In this document: piece after piece, positions 36,422 to 44,957 of the stretch
Layout: the number at the start of each line of letters is the position of its first letter
How positions within the stretch are numbered: the stretch's first letter is position 1
Assembly (NCBI GenBank): GCA_947258435.1
Contig: CAMYID010000016.1
Coordinates: 124,001-188,000 of the forward strand
Source: an uncultured Alphaproteobacteria bacterium
Lineage (GTDB): Bacteria; Pseudomonadota; Alphaproteobacteria; UBA11222
Direction: 5' to 3'
Length of the DNA stretch: 64,000 nt
Notes under the pieces: generated by a model
Databases searched by the model: none
Told to the model about the DNA's origin: nothing
What the model saw: the letters and a program-made list of their open reading frames with translations, nothing else
Made by a program: the position numbers and the translations under genes

Positions 36422-37609
36422 GTGGCGGGACCACTTGCGGGCTATCGCATATTGGATCTGAGCGCGGTCATCTCAGGCCCCTATTGCAGCATGATCCTGG
36501 CCGATCAGGGGGCCGATGTGATCAAGGTGGAGCCTCCAGGCAGCGGCGATTTTACCCGCGGCGCGGGCAATAAAAGCGGTGGTCTGTCGGCGGCCTTCCT
36601 CAATAACAACCGTAACAAGCGCTCCATCGCGATTGACCTGAAGAACCCCGAAGGCGTCGCGCTTGTCAAAAAGCTCGCCGCAAAATCCGACGTTGTCATG
36701 CAGAATTTCCGCCCCGGCGTGGTTGAGCGCATGGGCATTGGCGAAACCGCGATCCGGGCGGTTGCCCCCGATATCATTTATGTCTCGATCAGCGGTTTTG
36801 GCGAACAGGGCCCCTTTTCCCATAAACCGGTTTATGACCCGATCATTCAGGCGCTGTCCGGGCTTGCCTCCGTTCAGGGTGGCTCCGATGAAGAACGCCC
36901 CAGGCTGATCCGTACCATATTGCCCGACAAGCTGACCGCAATTACCGCGGCGCAGGCGGTGACCGCTGCCCTGCTCGCGCGGGCCAAAACCGGCGAAGGG
37001 CAGCATGTGCGCCTGTCGATGCTGGAAGCGGTGATCGCATTTCTCTGGTCATCTGACATGGGGGCGCAGACCTATGTCGGCAAAACGGTCAGCCAGCAGC
37101 GCGCGGCAAGCTTTATCGATCTGATCTATGAAACCGGCGACGGCTATATGAGCGTCGCGGTCATGACCAACACGCAATGGGCCGGCCTGACCCGTGCGCT
37201 GGAGCGCCCCGAATGGCTGGAGGATCCGCGATTTGCAACGACCGAACTGCGCGATCTCAATATCAATGACCGGCTCTCCCTGACCCAGTCTGTCCTGATC
37301 GAGCGCACGACAGATGACTGGATGGAAAGACTTGAAGCCGAAGGTGTGCCCTGCGCGCCGGTCCTGACCCGTAACGATATGATCGCCCATCCGCAAATTC
37401 TTGCGACCGATATCATCACACATTCGGACCATCCTGCCGCCGGTCCCCTGCGCCAGGCGCGCAATCCGGCGCGATTCAGCAAAACCAGCCCGGAATTGCG
37501 GCGCGGCGCCCCGCAACTGGGGGAACATCGATCCGAAATACTGCGCGAGGCAGGTATCTCCGAAGATCACGAACAACAACTTGAACAAAAAGGCGTCTTT
37601 GGCAGCTAG
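36422..37609 (+). CDS. CaiB/BaiF-family (class III) CoA transferase
   Basis: The 395-residue enzyme begins GPLAGYRILDLSAVISGPYCSMILADQGADVIKVEPPGSGD, the typical class III opening, and has RNKRSIAIDLKNPEG, the GFGEQGPFSHKPVYDPIIQALSG segment bearing the catalytic Asp, and GEGQHVRLSMLEAVIAFLW. These enzymes move CoA between acids (formyl-CoA, carnitine, bile acids, succinyl-CoA donors). The catabolic operon at 27-32 kb lacks a CoA ligase, so this transferase could supply the CoA ester, but it is 4.7 kb away. GTG start with GGGAGGA before it. Followed after 53 bases by a phosphate transporter. Confidence 0.9.
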   Translation: MAGPLAGYRILDLSAVISGPYCSMILADQGADVIKVEPPGSGDFTRGAGNKSGGLSAAFLNNNRNKRSIAIDLKNPEGVALVKKLAAKSDVVMQNFRPGVVERMGIGETAIRAVAPDIIYVSISGFGEQGPFSHKPVYDPIIQALSGLASVQGGSDEERPRLIRTILPDKLTAITAAQAVTAALLARAKTGEGQHVRLSMLEAVIAFLWSSDMGAQTYVGKTVSQQRAASFIDLIYETGDGYMSVAVMTNTQWAGLTRALERPEWLEDPRFATTELRDLNINDRLSLTQSVLIERTTDDWMERLEAEGVPCAPVLTRNDMIAHPQILATDIITHSDHPAAGPLRQARNPARFSKTSPELRRGAPQLGEHRSEILREAGISEDHEQQLEQKGVFGS

Positions 37610-37662
37610 CAGGGCACGCCTTTTTCGTCATCCTCCATACCGCACCCTCGAACAGGAACGTC

Positions 37663-39135
37663 ATGGCAAAAACAGGACTGGACAAGGATCTCAAGCGGAT
37701 CGGTCGCGCCCAATCGGCAACACGCGAGACGGCGATGCGGTTCGGCCCCATTGGGCTTGCCGGGTTGTTTCTGGCGGCGGTTTGGCTGGTTACCAGCTTG
37801 CAGGCAGAGGGCATCCACGGCAATTTCCTGATCATTGCCGCAGTGATTGGCGGCTATATGGCCTTGAATATCGGGGCGAACGATGTTGCGAACAATGTCG
37901 GGCCGGCAGTGGGGTCGAAGGCGCTGACCCTGACCGGGGCATTGATTATCGCGGCGATTTTCGAAGCAGCGGGAGCGATACTGGCCGGGGGCGACGTGGT
38001 TTCGACGATTTCCAAGGGAATCATCGACCCCATGGCGATGCCCAGCACAGACCATTTTATCCGTGCCATGATTGCCGCCCTGCTTGCCGCGGGGATCTGG
38101 CTGCATCTGGCCACCTATATCGGTGCGCCCGTTTCGACGACCCATTCCATCGTCGGGGGCGTACTGGGCGCGGGCATCGCATCAGTCGACATCAATGTGG
38201 TGAACTGGATGACGATGAGCAAGATCGCGGCAAGCTGGATCATCTCACCGGTTCTGGGCGGGCTCATCGCCGCGCTGTTCCTCGCCTTTGTCAAATCCCG
38301 CATCATCTATCAGGAAGACAAGATCGCGGCGGCCAAGAAATGGGTGCCGGTACTTGTCGCGGTCATGGTTACCGCTTTTACCGTTTATATGATGGTAAAG
38401 GGGTTGAAGCGCCTCTGGCACCCCGAGGCGGAGCTGATTGTCATTTCTGCCGTTCTCGCCTTCGCGATTTCCTATGTCATTCTGCGGCCCGTGATCGCGC
38501 GCGCCGCATTCGGGCTTGAGAACAGGCGCGCCTCGGTTGCGGAGCTGTTTACCTATCCGCTGATATTCGCCGCCTGTATGCTTTCCTTCGCCCATGGCGC
38601 AAACGACGTGGCCAACGCAGTCGGCCCGCTTGCCGCCATTGTCACGGCGGTCACGACAGGCGGCATCGCCACAAAAGCAGAAGTGCCGTTCTGGGTGATG
38701 GGGGTCGGCGCGATCGGTATCTCCATGGGGCTTGCGCTGTTCGGGCCCAGGCTGATCCGCACCGTCGGCGCTGAAATCACCAAACTTGACCGTGCCCGCG
38801 CCTTTTGCGTGGCATTGTCCGCCGCGATCACAGTCATCGCCGCATCGACCCTGGGGCTGCCTGTAAGTTCCACCCATATCGCGGTCGGGGCCGTTTTCGG
38901 CGTTGGGTTCCTGCGTGAATTCCGCAGCAACCGCGCCAATAACAAGGCCCAACCGGAAACCGCATCCGCACCATTGTCAAAAAAGAAGCAACGCAAGGCC
39001 AAAAAACGAAAGCTTGTGCGACGGCAACATCTTATCACGATCGTGTCGGCCTGGCTGATCACGGTTCCGGCAGCGGCCGGACTTGCTATGGCAATTTGCA
39101 TGGGACTGGATTATTTCATGCAGCAATCCGGTTGA
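37663..39135 (+). CDS. Low-affinity inorganic phosphate transporter (PiT family)
   Basis: The 490-residue membrane protein carries both PiT signature repeats: ALNIGANDVANNVGPAVGSKAL near residue 68 and FAHGANDVANAVGPLAAI near residue 308, each with the GANDVANxxGP motif. Matching GAPVSTTHSIVGGVLGAG and GLPVSSTHIAVGAVFGVG repeats follow. A basic cytoplasmic loop (KKKQRKAKKRKLVRRQ) precedes the last span. It imports phosphate, probably as a metal-phosphate complex with protons. No Pho box was noticed upstream. AGGAAC precedes ATG 37663. The MATE gene follows after 49 bases. Confidence 0.93.
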   Translation: MAKTGLDKDLKRIGRAQSATRETAMRFGPIGLAGLFLAAVWLVTSLQAEGIHGNFLIIAAVIGGYMALNIGANDVANNVGPAVGSKALTLTGALIIAAIFEAAGAILAGGDVVSTISKGIIDPMAMPSTDHFIRAMIAALLAAGIWLHLATYIGAPVSTTHSIVGGVLGAGIASVDINVVNWMTMSKIAASWIISPVLGGLIAALFLAFVKSRIIYQEDKIAAAKKWVPVLVAVMVTAFTVYMMVKGLKRLWHPEAELIVISAVLAFAISYVILRPVIARAAFGLENRRASVAELFTYPLIFAACMLSFAHGANDVANAVGPLAAIVTAVTTGGIATKAEVPFWVMGVGAIGISMGLALFGPRLIRTVGAEITKLDRARAFCVALSAAITVIAASTLGLPVSSTHIAVGAVFGVGFLREFRSNRANNKAQPETASAPLSKKKQRKAKKRKLVRRQHLITIVSAWLITVPAAAGLAMAICMGLDYFMQQSG

Positions 39136-39184
39136 GTGGCGACAGACGCCCCTTGCCACCCTCATCATCACAGGGACAGACAAC

Positions 39185-40555
39185 GTGGGCGAACTCAGGG
39201 CCGCAACGCCACTGCATGAGCAGATGCTGGAACTTGTCCGGCTTGCCGCGCCGGTCGTCATCGCGCGCGCCAGCATCATGTCCATGGTGGTTGTCGATAC
39301 AATCATGGTCGGCCGCTATGGCGCCGCCGCACTTGCGGAACTCGCGCTTGCCAGCGCATTTTTCGTTGTCCTGCATATCAGCGCCGCCGGATTACTGATC
39401 GGTACACTGATCTTTACCGCCAATGCCCATGGCGCACGCCTCTATGCGCAATGCGGGCAGGTCTGGCGTCGGTCGATCCCCTATGGCGTCTTGATCGGAA
39501 TTGCGGGATTCGGGCTCTGCCTGCTGGCTGAACCGCTGTTCCGGCTGACCCGCCAGGCACCGGAACTTGCCGCAGGCAGCGCGTCGCTTGCGCTTATGCT
39601 GGGGGCGGGTATGCCGGTCCTCCTGTGCTACATTGTGAGCACGAATTTTCTTGAGGGTATAAAGCGCCCGGTCCCGGCAATGATAATCATGCTGTTTGCC
39701 AATATCGTCAATGTCGCGGCGAACTGGCTGTTTATTTTCGGCAATCTGGGGATGCCCGAACTGGGGGCGATGGGGGCTGTTGCCGCCACCAATCTGGTGC
39801 GGCTCGTCGCCCTGTGTCTGATCCTGGGCTATATCTGGCATATGCGCGACTGGCGGCTTTTCGGTGTCAGGACAGCTGATCCGAAAGGCTGGTCGGCAAG
39901 CTGGCGCGACTGGGCGGATCAACGCAGGCTGGGCTTTGCGCACGGATTGAGCGCGGCCATCGAAGCAAGTGCATTCAGCGCGATGACACTGCTTGCGGGA
40001 CTGCTGGGCACGATGGCGATTGCGGCTTACACGATTTCACTCAATCTGATCGGCATGAATTTCATGATCGCGCTGGGCTTTGCGTCCGCCACTACTGTCT
40101 GTATCGGCAATGCACGCGGCGCGGAAGATTATCGCACAGCCCGGCAGATCGGCTGGACCGGCCTTGGCCTGTGCGCGGCGATCCAGGCAGTTATCGTGCT
40201 GGCCATGGCGGTTAAGCCGGAACTGTTCGCCGGCTTGTATACGACCGAGGAAGAGCTGCTCACCCTGGCAATACCGCTGATCGCGCTAACCGCCTGGGTT
40301 ATCATTCTCGATGGTGGGCAGGGGATTATGGCAACCGCCCTGCGCGGCTGGAACGATAGCTGGGTGCCGACCCTCACCCATCTATGCGCTTATGCGGTCG
40401 TGATGATTCCCTGCGGCTGGTGGCTTACCCAACGCGCCGGGCACGGCCCGCTGGGGCTGATCGAAGCCATCCTGATTGCCAGTGTAATATCGCTGGGCCT
40501 GCTCAGTCTGCGTTATATCTGGCTGACCGGCCGCCATGTAAGGGCCGCCGCCTGA
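39185..40555 (+). CDS. MATE-family multidrug/metabolite efflux transporter
   Basis: The 456-residue protein has 12 spans in two MATE repeats: LAAPVVIARASIMSMVVVDTIMVGRYGAAALAELALAS at the start of the first and FSAMTLLAGLLGTMAIAAYTISLNLIGMNFMIALGFASATTVCIGNARG in the second. It exports cationic drugs, dyes or metabolites with Na+ or H+. The chosen start is GTG 39185 with AGGGA upstream; a longer frame from 39083 overlaps the phosphate transporter gene and adds a non-family leader. It converges with gcrA. Confidence 0.88.
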   Translation: MGELRAATPLHEQMLELVRLAAPVVIARASIMSMVVVDTIMVGRYGAAALAELALASAFFVVLHISAAGLLIGTLIFTANAHGARLYAQCGQVWRRSIPYGVLIGIAGFGLCLLAEPLFRLTRQAPELAAGSASLALMLGAGMPVLLCYIVSTNFLEGIKRPVPAMIIMLFANIVNVAANWLFIFGNLGMPELGAMGAVAATNLVRLVALCLILGYIWHMRDWRLFGVRTADPKGWSASWRDWADQRRLGFAHGLSAAIEASAFSAMTLLAGLLGTMAIAAYTISLNLIGMNFMIALGFASATTVCIGNARGAEDYRTARQIGWTGLGLCAAIQAVIVLAMAVKPELFAGLYTTEEELLTLAIPLIALTAWVIILDGGQGIMATALRGWNDSWVPTLTHLCAYAVVMIPCGWWLTQRAGHGPLGLIEAILIASVISLGLLSLRYIWLTGRHVRAAA

Positions 40556-40638
40556 CCGGCTGGGCCGGATAAGCGGGACGCGGGAAACACCGCAAGAGAA
40601 GGCCCCTGCCGGCACCGGCAAGAACCGCCTGTCGGCAG

Positions 40639-41169
40639 CTAGGCCGCGCCGGCGCGGCGGTCACGTTTCGACGGCACCACCTGATAGGCAAGCTCCGCAT
40701 GGGCCTGACAGTAAGGCCCGCCCTCTGCCGATGGGCGACCACAAAGCCGGAAGCCCGGCTCACCGGGATGCCCGATCGGCCATTTGCACATCTTGTCGGT
40801 GACCTTCAGCAGCGTGACCCCGGGCCCTGCCTCGATCTCGGACAGTTTGACCTGCGGTACCGCGCGCTGTTCGCCTTGAGGGGCCGCAGACGGCTGCGCG
40901 GCGGGGGCCACCGGCTTCGGTTTGCTGGCAGGCGCGGACGCATTACCGCGCGCGGCAAGCGGCTTGGGCTTTGCCGGGCGCGTCGCGGCCGGTTTTTTCG
41001 TACGTGCGGCGCGAACCGGCGAAGGCCGCCCCGACAGCCCCAGACGATGCGCCTTTCCAATTACCGCATTCCGCGTGACATCGCCAAGCTCCTGCGCGAT
41101 CTGGCTTGCGGTCAGCCCCTCTGTCCACAATTTTGTCAGCTTTTCAATGCGTTCTTCGGTCCAGGCCAT
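40639..41169 (-). CDS. gcrA: GcrA cell cycle regulator
   Basis: The 176-residue protein opens with MAWTEERIEKLTKLWTEGL and continues SASQIA-type helix-turn-helix sequence with NAVIGKAHRLGLSGRPSP, the DNA-binding domain that reads GANTC sites methylated by CcrM. The C-terminal domain (CKWPIGHPGEPGFRLCGRPSAEGGPYCQAHAELAY) binds sigma-70 and tethers GcrA to RNA polymerase. A lysine/proline/alanine-rich linker joins them. The start at 41169 (ribosome site AGAGGAA) is fixed by homology; the frame runs longer upstream. In Caulobacter, gcrA is activated by DnaA and repressed by CtrA. A perfect DnaA box lies upstream here. Confidence 0.95.
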   Translation of the reverse strand: MAWTEERIEKLTKLWTEGLTASQIAQELGDVTRNAVIGKAHRLGLSGRPSPVRAARTKKPAATRPAKPKPLAARGNASAPASKPKPVAPAAQPSAAPQGEQRAVPQVKLSEIEAGPGVTLLKVTDKMCKWPIGHPGEPGFRLCGRPSAEGGPYCQAHAELAYQVVPSKRDRRAGAA

Positions 41170-41635
41170 GTATTCCTCTTTTTCTGCACCCTCTGAACAG
41201 TGCAAACACCAAGAATGAGACATAAATAGGGCTTAACCCAATTCACCCCAGAAACTACCAGATATCGTAGCATGCCCGTATAAAACTACAACATCTTACC
41301 GGCGCCAATTGACCATTCTGCCGCAAATTATTGTGGATAACTGCCCGCCCCGCAGGCCCTGGCACAGCCGACAGGGGATAAAAAAGACCCGCAACCGCAT
41401 CCTGTGCCGACGACAAGGCCGGTGGCAGACGATTTGGAGCATGACGGATTAGGGTATATCCGGGGTGGATCACGCATTTGCATGATGTAATCCCCTGCAC
41501 AGCCGGTTATATAAGTAATTCGGGGCGCTGTACAATCCGTTATGCCGGTTTTTTCCGCCCCGTCCGTGTGGCAGGCGCACAGCTTGCGACACACAGGTCA
41601 TGTTACGTCCGGCAGCCCGCCGTTTGGGAATTTCT
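41170..41635. other. Divergent intergenic region between gcrA and an ABC-2 permease gene
   Basis: No gene is seen in these 466 bases. They hold the gcrA promoter with a DnaA box (41332-41340), a TTAACC CtrA half-site-like string near 41233, and an imperfect inverted repeat around 41463-41496 (GGGGTGGATCACGCAT versus ATGATGTAATCCCC) in front of the ABC-2 permease gene. Confidence 0.5.
41332..41340 (-). promoter_or_regulatory. Perfect DnaA box upstream of gcrA
   Basis: The minus strand reads TTATCCACA, the consensus DnaA box, 163 bases before the gcrA start codon and in the gcrA sense. In Caulobacter DnaA directly activates gcrA, linking replication initiation to the cell-cycle programme. The match is exact, and the target gene is the expected one. 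Confidence 0.65.
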
Positions 41636-42457
41636 ATGTCTGCGCATCACAGCACTGCCACCGGCCATAAATTTGGTGTAACCCGCCTGCAGGGCGTCAA
41701 CTGGCTTGGCATGTGGACACTGTATGTCAAGGAAGTGCAGCGTTTCCTCAACCTCTATCTGCAGACGATCGGCGCGCCTATCGTGACGACGCTGCTCTAT
41801 CTTGCCATCTTCAGCATCGCGATCGGGCGTGACCGGCCCGACATCCACGGCATCAGCTTTATCGATTTTCTGGCGCCCGGCCTTATCATGATGGCAATCA
41901 TCCAGAATGCCTTTGCCAACACCTCATCCTCCATGCTGAGCGCGAAGATTCAGGGCAATATCGTCGATCTGCTGATGCCGCCACTCGCCAGTGCCGAAGT
42001 GACGACCGCCTTCATTCTGGGGGGTGTCACCCGCGGTGTGGCCGTGGGCGCGACAACCGCGCTTGCCATGCTGCCCTTTGTCGATTTCGCCTTCGCGCAT
42101 ATCTGGGCCATCATCTATTTCGCCGTGATGGGGTCGCTGATCCTGTCGATCATCGGCACAATTGCGGGGATCTGGGCGGAAAAATTCGATCATATGGCGT
42201 CGGTGACGAATTTCATCATCATGCCGCTGTCATTTCTGTCGGGCAGCTTCTACTCGATCTCGCGCCTGCCCGAGCTGTTTCAGCAGATCAGCCATTTCAA
42301 CCCCTTCTTCTATCTGATCGACGGGATCCGTTATGGCTTCACCGGCATATCGGATGGTTCGGTCACAACGGGCATGGCGGTTACAGCCGGACTTGCCGCA
42401 CTCCTCTGGTGGATCTGCCACAGGCTGCTCGATCATGGCTGGCGGCTGAAAGCGTGA
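41636..42457 (+). CDS. ABC-2 type transporter permease (paralogue 1)
   Basis: The roughly 273-residue permease has six spans and ABC-2 signatures: LYVKEVQRFLNLYLQTIGAPIVTTLLYLAIFSIAIG, FLAPGLIMMAIIQNAFANTSSSML, KIQGNIVDLLMPPLASAEV, and NPFFYLIDGIRYGFTG near the end. Relatives serve as the membrane half of exporters for polysaccharide, drugs or lipids. No ATPase gene adjoins it. A close paralogue lies at 45657-46505. ATG 41636 is chosen as the start because it gives a short N-terminal tail like the paralogue; ATG 41600 is possible. Confidence 0.88.
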   Translation: MSAHHSTATGHKFGVTRLQGVNWLGMWTLYVKEVQRFLNLYLQTIGAPIVTTLLYLAIFSIAIGRDRPDIHGISFIDFLAPGLIMMAIIQNAFANTSSSMLSAKIQGNIVDLLMPPLASAEVTTAFILGGVTRGVAVGATTALAMLPFVDFAFAHIWAIIYFAVMGSLILSIIGTIAGIWAEKFDHMASVTNFIIMPLSFLSGSFYSISRLPELFQQISHFNPFFYLIDGIRYGFTGISDGSVTTGMAVTAGLAALLWWICHRLLDHGWRLKA

Positions 42458-42680
42458 GGGGCAAAGCGGGATTGCGGCTCCGCTGGCCAGTCCTGCAGGC
42501 AGACGTTCAGGTTCCGCGCGATTTACAACGCTTCCTCCGGCCATATGGGCAAAGGCTGAACCCGCTGGATTTAAGGGGCGCGGACTATTCGCCCGCGCTC
42601 TCCCTGCCCCAAAAGCCGCCTCGCCTTTCGCCCCGGAAGCAGGTTAACCGCTTCCCCACGATCCACAGCATCACGGCACC

Positions 42681-42711
42681 GGGGGCGGGAGTGCCAGCGC
42701 CCCCCCCCTTT
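42681..42711 (+). terminator. Terminator-like hairpin downstream of ABC-2 permease 1
   Basis: GGGGGCG and CGCCCCC pair around a ten-base loop, followed by CCCCTTTT. It lies about 220 bases after the permease stop codon, farther than usual, so it may mark the end of a longer transcript. Confidence 0.4.
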
Positions 42712-42848
42712 TCCGCCCATGCCGTCGGCGTCAATCAGAACCTGTGCAAATAGCAAAGCTCAGTCGACACGATGTTCCGGCTCCTGTCCTTGGTCAGACC
42801 CAAGGGTCTTTTCCCTTGCCAAATTCCCGGGTCTTGTTAAACCAGTAT

Positions 42849-42865
42849 ATGTAACGTTATAACAT
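42849..42865. promoter_or_regulatory. Zur-like palindrome upstream of the iron alcohol dehydrogenase operon
   Basis: ATGTAACGTTATAACAT, read on the other strand, contains ATGTTATAACGTTACAT. One half (ATGTTATA) matches the half-site of the alphaproteobacterial zinc-uptake regulator Zur; the other half matches partly. It lies 140 bases before the dehydrogenase start. The assignment to Zur is inference. Confidence 0.35.
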
Positions 42866-43004
42866 TATATCCATTGATTATAAGAGGCGATGACCCCTAT
42901 TCGCCGGGGTGGCCGGGCTGAGCCCACCCATCTCAGGAAAATTACGGCACAGCGAAGGCGCCGGCCCGCATGTCTTTACCAGTCAGCAAAGGAACAGATC
43001 CGCC

Positions 43005-44132
43005 ATGACAACACTGACTTATCTCACGACCACCCATTTTGATTTCGGCGCGATTCAGCAAATTCCTGCCGAGCTTGCAAATGCGGGAATCACCCGGCCG
43101 TTCATAGCCACGGATAAGGGCGTCAAGGCGGCAGGGCTGGTCGACAGGATCACAGATGTGCTCGGCTCACAGATGCCCTGCTCGCTTTTCGATGACACGC
43201 CCGGCAACCCGACGGAAGCAGCCGTCATGAAGGCGTTCGCGCAATACACCAGCGAAGGGTGCGACGGTGTGCTTGCGATCGGTGGCGGATCCTCGATGGA
43301 TCTGGGCAAGGCCGTCGGGCTGCTTGCGGGCAGCGGCGGGCCGCTTGCCCAGTACGACCCCATGGCAGGGGGCAGAAAGCGTGTGAACGCTGTCGCGCCG
43401 CTGGTCGCCGTGCCCACCACCGCGGGGACGGGAAGCGAGGTTTCGGTGGGCTTCGTGATCATCATGGATGACGGGCGGAAGCTTGCCTTTGCAAGCCCCC
43501 ACTTCATCCCCAAAGCGGCCATCTGCGATCCGGAGCTGACCCTGGGCCTGCCCAAGATGATGACGGCGGCCACCGGCATGGATGCGATCACCCATTGCAT
43601 CGAGGCTTTCCTTGCCCCCACGATCAATCCGCCCGCCGAGGGCGTGGCGCTCGACGGGCTGTGGCGGGGCTGGCGGCACCTGCCTGCCGCGGTGCGCGAT
43701 GGTCAGGATCGCACCGCGCGCTGGGAAATGATGATGTGCTCCACGGAAGGCGCGCTTTCGTTCATCAAGGGGCTGGGCGTGGTTCACTCCTTGAGCCATG
43801 CGGCCGGACGTATCGAGCGGCTGAACCTGCATCACGGGACACTGAACGCGATCTTCCTGCCGGCAGTGCTGCGGTTCAACGCCCCTGAATGCGGTGACAA
43901 GCCTGATCGCCTCAGACAGGCGATGGGGCTGGCACCCGGCGCTGATATTGCTGAGGCGGTATCTGCCATGAACAGAGAAATCGGCCTGCCGCCCGGCCTG
44001 ACGGCCATGGGCATTGAGGAAACGGATATTGCCGGCCTGATTGAGCACGCAAAGAACGATATGTCCGGCCTGACCAATCCACGCAAGGCGACGGAGGACG
44101 ACTTCGAAGCCCTGATCAGGGCGTCCCTCTGA
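43005..44132 (+). CDS. Iron-containing alcohol dehydrogenase (group III)
   Basis: This 375-residue dehydrogenase has the NAD-binding GGGSSMDLGKAVGLLAGSGG motif, VAVPTTAGTGSEVS, and the metal ligands in GMDAITHCIEAFLAP, VVHSLSHAAGR and LHHGTLNAIFLP. It interconverts an alcohol and an aldehyde or ketone with NAD(P). The substrate is not evident. The start is ATG 43005 with AAAGGAA upstream. A DUF1826 gene begins directly after its stop. With the Zur-like box, one reading is that this Fe enzyme replaces a zinc alcohol dehydrogenase when zinc is scarce, but that is speculative. Confidence 0.9.
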   Translation: MTTLTYLTTTHFDFGAIQQIPAELANAGITRPFIATDKGVKAAGLVDRITDVLGSQMPCSLFDDTPGNPTEAAVMKAFAQYTSEGCDGVLAIGGGSSMDLGKAVGLLAGSGGPLAQYDPMAGGRKRVNAVAPLVAVPTTAGTGSEVSVGFVIIMDDGRKLAFASPHFIPKAAICDPELTLGLPKMMTAATGMDAITHCIEAFLAPTINPPAEGVALDGLWRGWRHLPAAVRDGQDRTARWEMMMCSTEGALSFIKGLGVVHSLSHAAGRIERLNLHHGTLNAIFLPAVLRFNAPECGDKPDRLRQAMGLAPGADIAEAVSAMNREIGLPPGLTAMGIEETDIAGLIEHAKNDMSGLTNPRKATEDDFEALIRASL

Positions 44133-44133
44133 G

Positions 44134-44904
44134 ATGCCGGGCGATCTTATCCCGGCTTGTGATGCACAGACGCGCAAGCCGCATCCGCATGAGGGGGCCG
44201 GGCACCGCACATCGATGCCCGGTAGCATCACAGTGTGCGATTCGCCGGACGGTCTTGCCGACATCAGCCAACCCGATATCGAGCTTGCACTCTGGCCGCG
44301 CAGCCTTCCCTTATGCCTGAGAAACTGGCTTGAAAGCCTCGACGCCTCACAACTTCCCGAGCTGCGGGTTCTTGTGCGTCCCGATGAGTTGCGGCAAGCG
44401 GTGAACCCGCAGCTGGATGAGCACGCCATGCCAGCGGGAGACATGCGCGATCTGCTTGTCGGCGATATCCATGATCTCGTCACCGCCTTTGCGCGCATCA
44501 CAGGCAGCGATCTTGTCGATGTCCGGCTGGAGCGCGTCAGCGACGATGCCTGCTGGAAATTTCACCGCGACTATGTGGCGGCGCGGCTATTGACCACATA
44601 TCGCGGCCCCGGCACCGAATGGGTGCAGCCGGAACAGGCCGAGCAGGCGTTGAAGGACCAGAGAGAATATAACGGTCCGATAGCGCATTTCCGGAACAAT
44701 GATGTGGCGATTTTCAAGGGAAGCTGCGCGGGAGACGGCAGCGGCATCGTCCACCGCTCCCCGCCGATCGCGGGCACGGGCCAGACGCGATTGCTTCTTT
44801 GCCTCAATGAGCGGTCGGCCGCATCGCCGGCGCCATGGCCGCAAGAGCGCGAACCCAATCATGTGAGACACGGGATGCCGTCACCCGTCCCGTTCGCGCG
44901 ATAG
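44134..44904 (+). CDS. DUF1826 family protein
   Basis: The 256-residue protein has the DUF1826 core: CWKFHRDYVAARLLTTYRGPGTEWVQPEQ and, later, NDVAIFKGSCAGDGSGIVHRSPPI with TRLLLCLN. The conserved FHRD, TYRGPGT and VHRSPP strings contain His, Asp and Cys residues that could bind metal, and the pattern recalls small oxygenase folds, but no activity is established. It starts one base after the alcohol dehydrogenase stop, so the pair is one operon. My recollection is that DUF1826 genes occur near zinc-responsive genes in some proteobacteria; I cannot verify this here. The start may instead be ATG 44215. Confidence 0.75.
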   Translation: MPGDLIPACDAQTRKPHPHEGAGHRTSMPGSITVCDSPDGLADISQPDIELALWPRSLPLCLRNWLESLDASQLPELRVLVRPDELRQAVNPQLDEHAMPAGDMRDLLVGDIHDLVTAFARITGSDLVDVRLERVSDDACWKFHRDYVAARLLTTYRGPGTEWVQPEQAEQALKDQREYNGPIAHFRNNDVAIFKGSCAGDGSGIVHRSPPIAGTGQTRLLLCLNERSAASPAPWPQEREPNHVRHGMPSPVPFAR

Positions 44905-44957
44905 TGCAGAATGAACAAGGCAGGTGCCCGGGAAAACAGGGGCATCTCACATCGCGG

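Larger units (their letters stand above)
42458..43004. other. Intergenic region between ABC-2 permease and iron alcohol dehydrogenase
   Basis: The 547 bases contain no convincing gene. They hold a GC-rich hairpin followed by T residues (42681-42711), a second weak hairpin around 42796-42815 (AGACC/GGTCT then TTTTCCC), and a Zur-like palindrome at 42849-42865 ahead of the alcohol dehydrogenase. Confidence 0.5.

Noticed and set aside
41463-41496. Imperfect inverted repeat ahead of ABC-2 permease 1
   Set aside because: The arms match only in blocks with bulges and no U-run or known operator pattern. It could be a chance hairpin.
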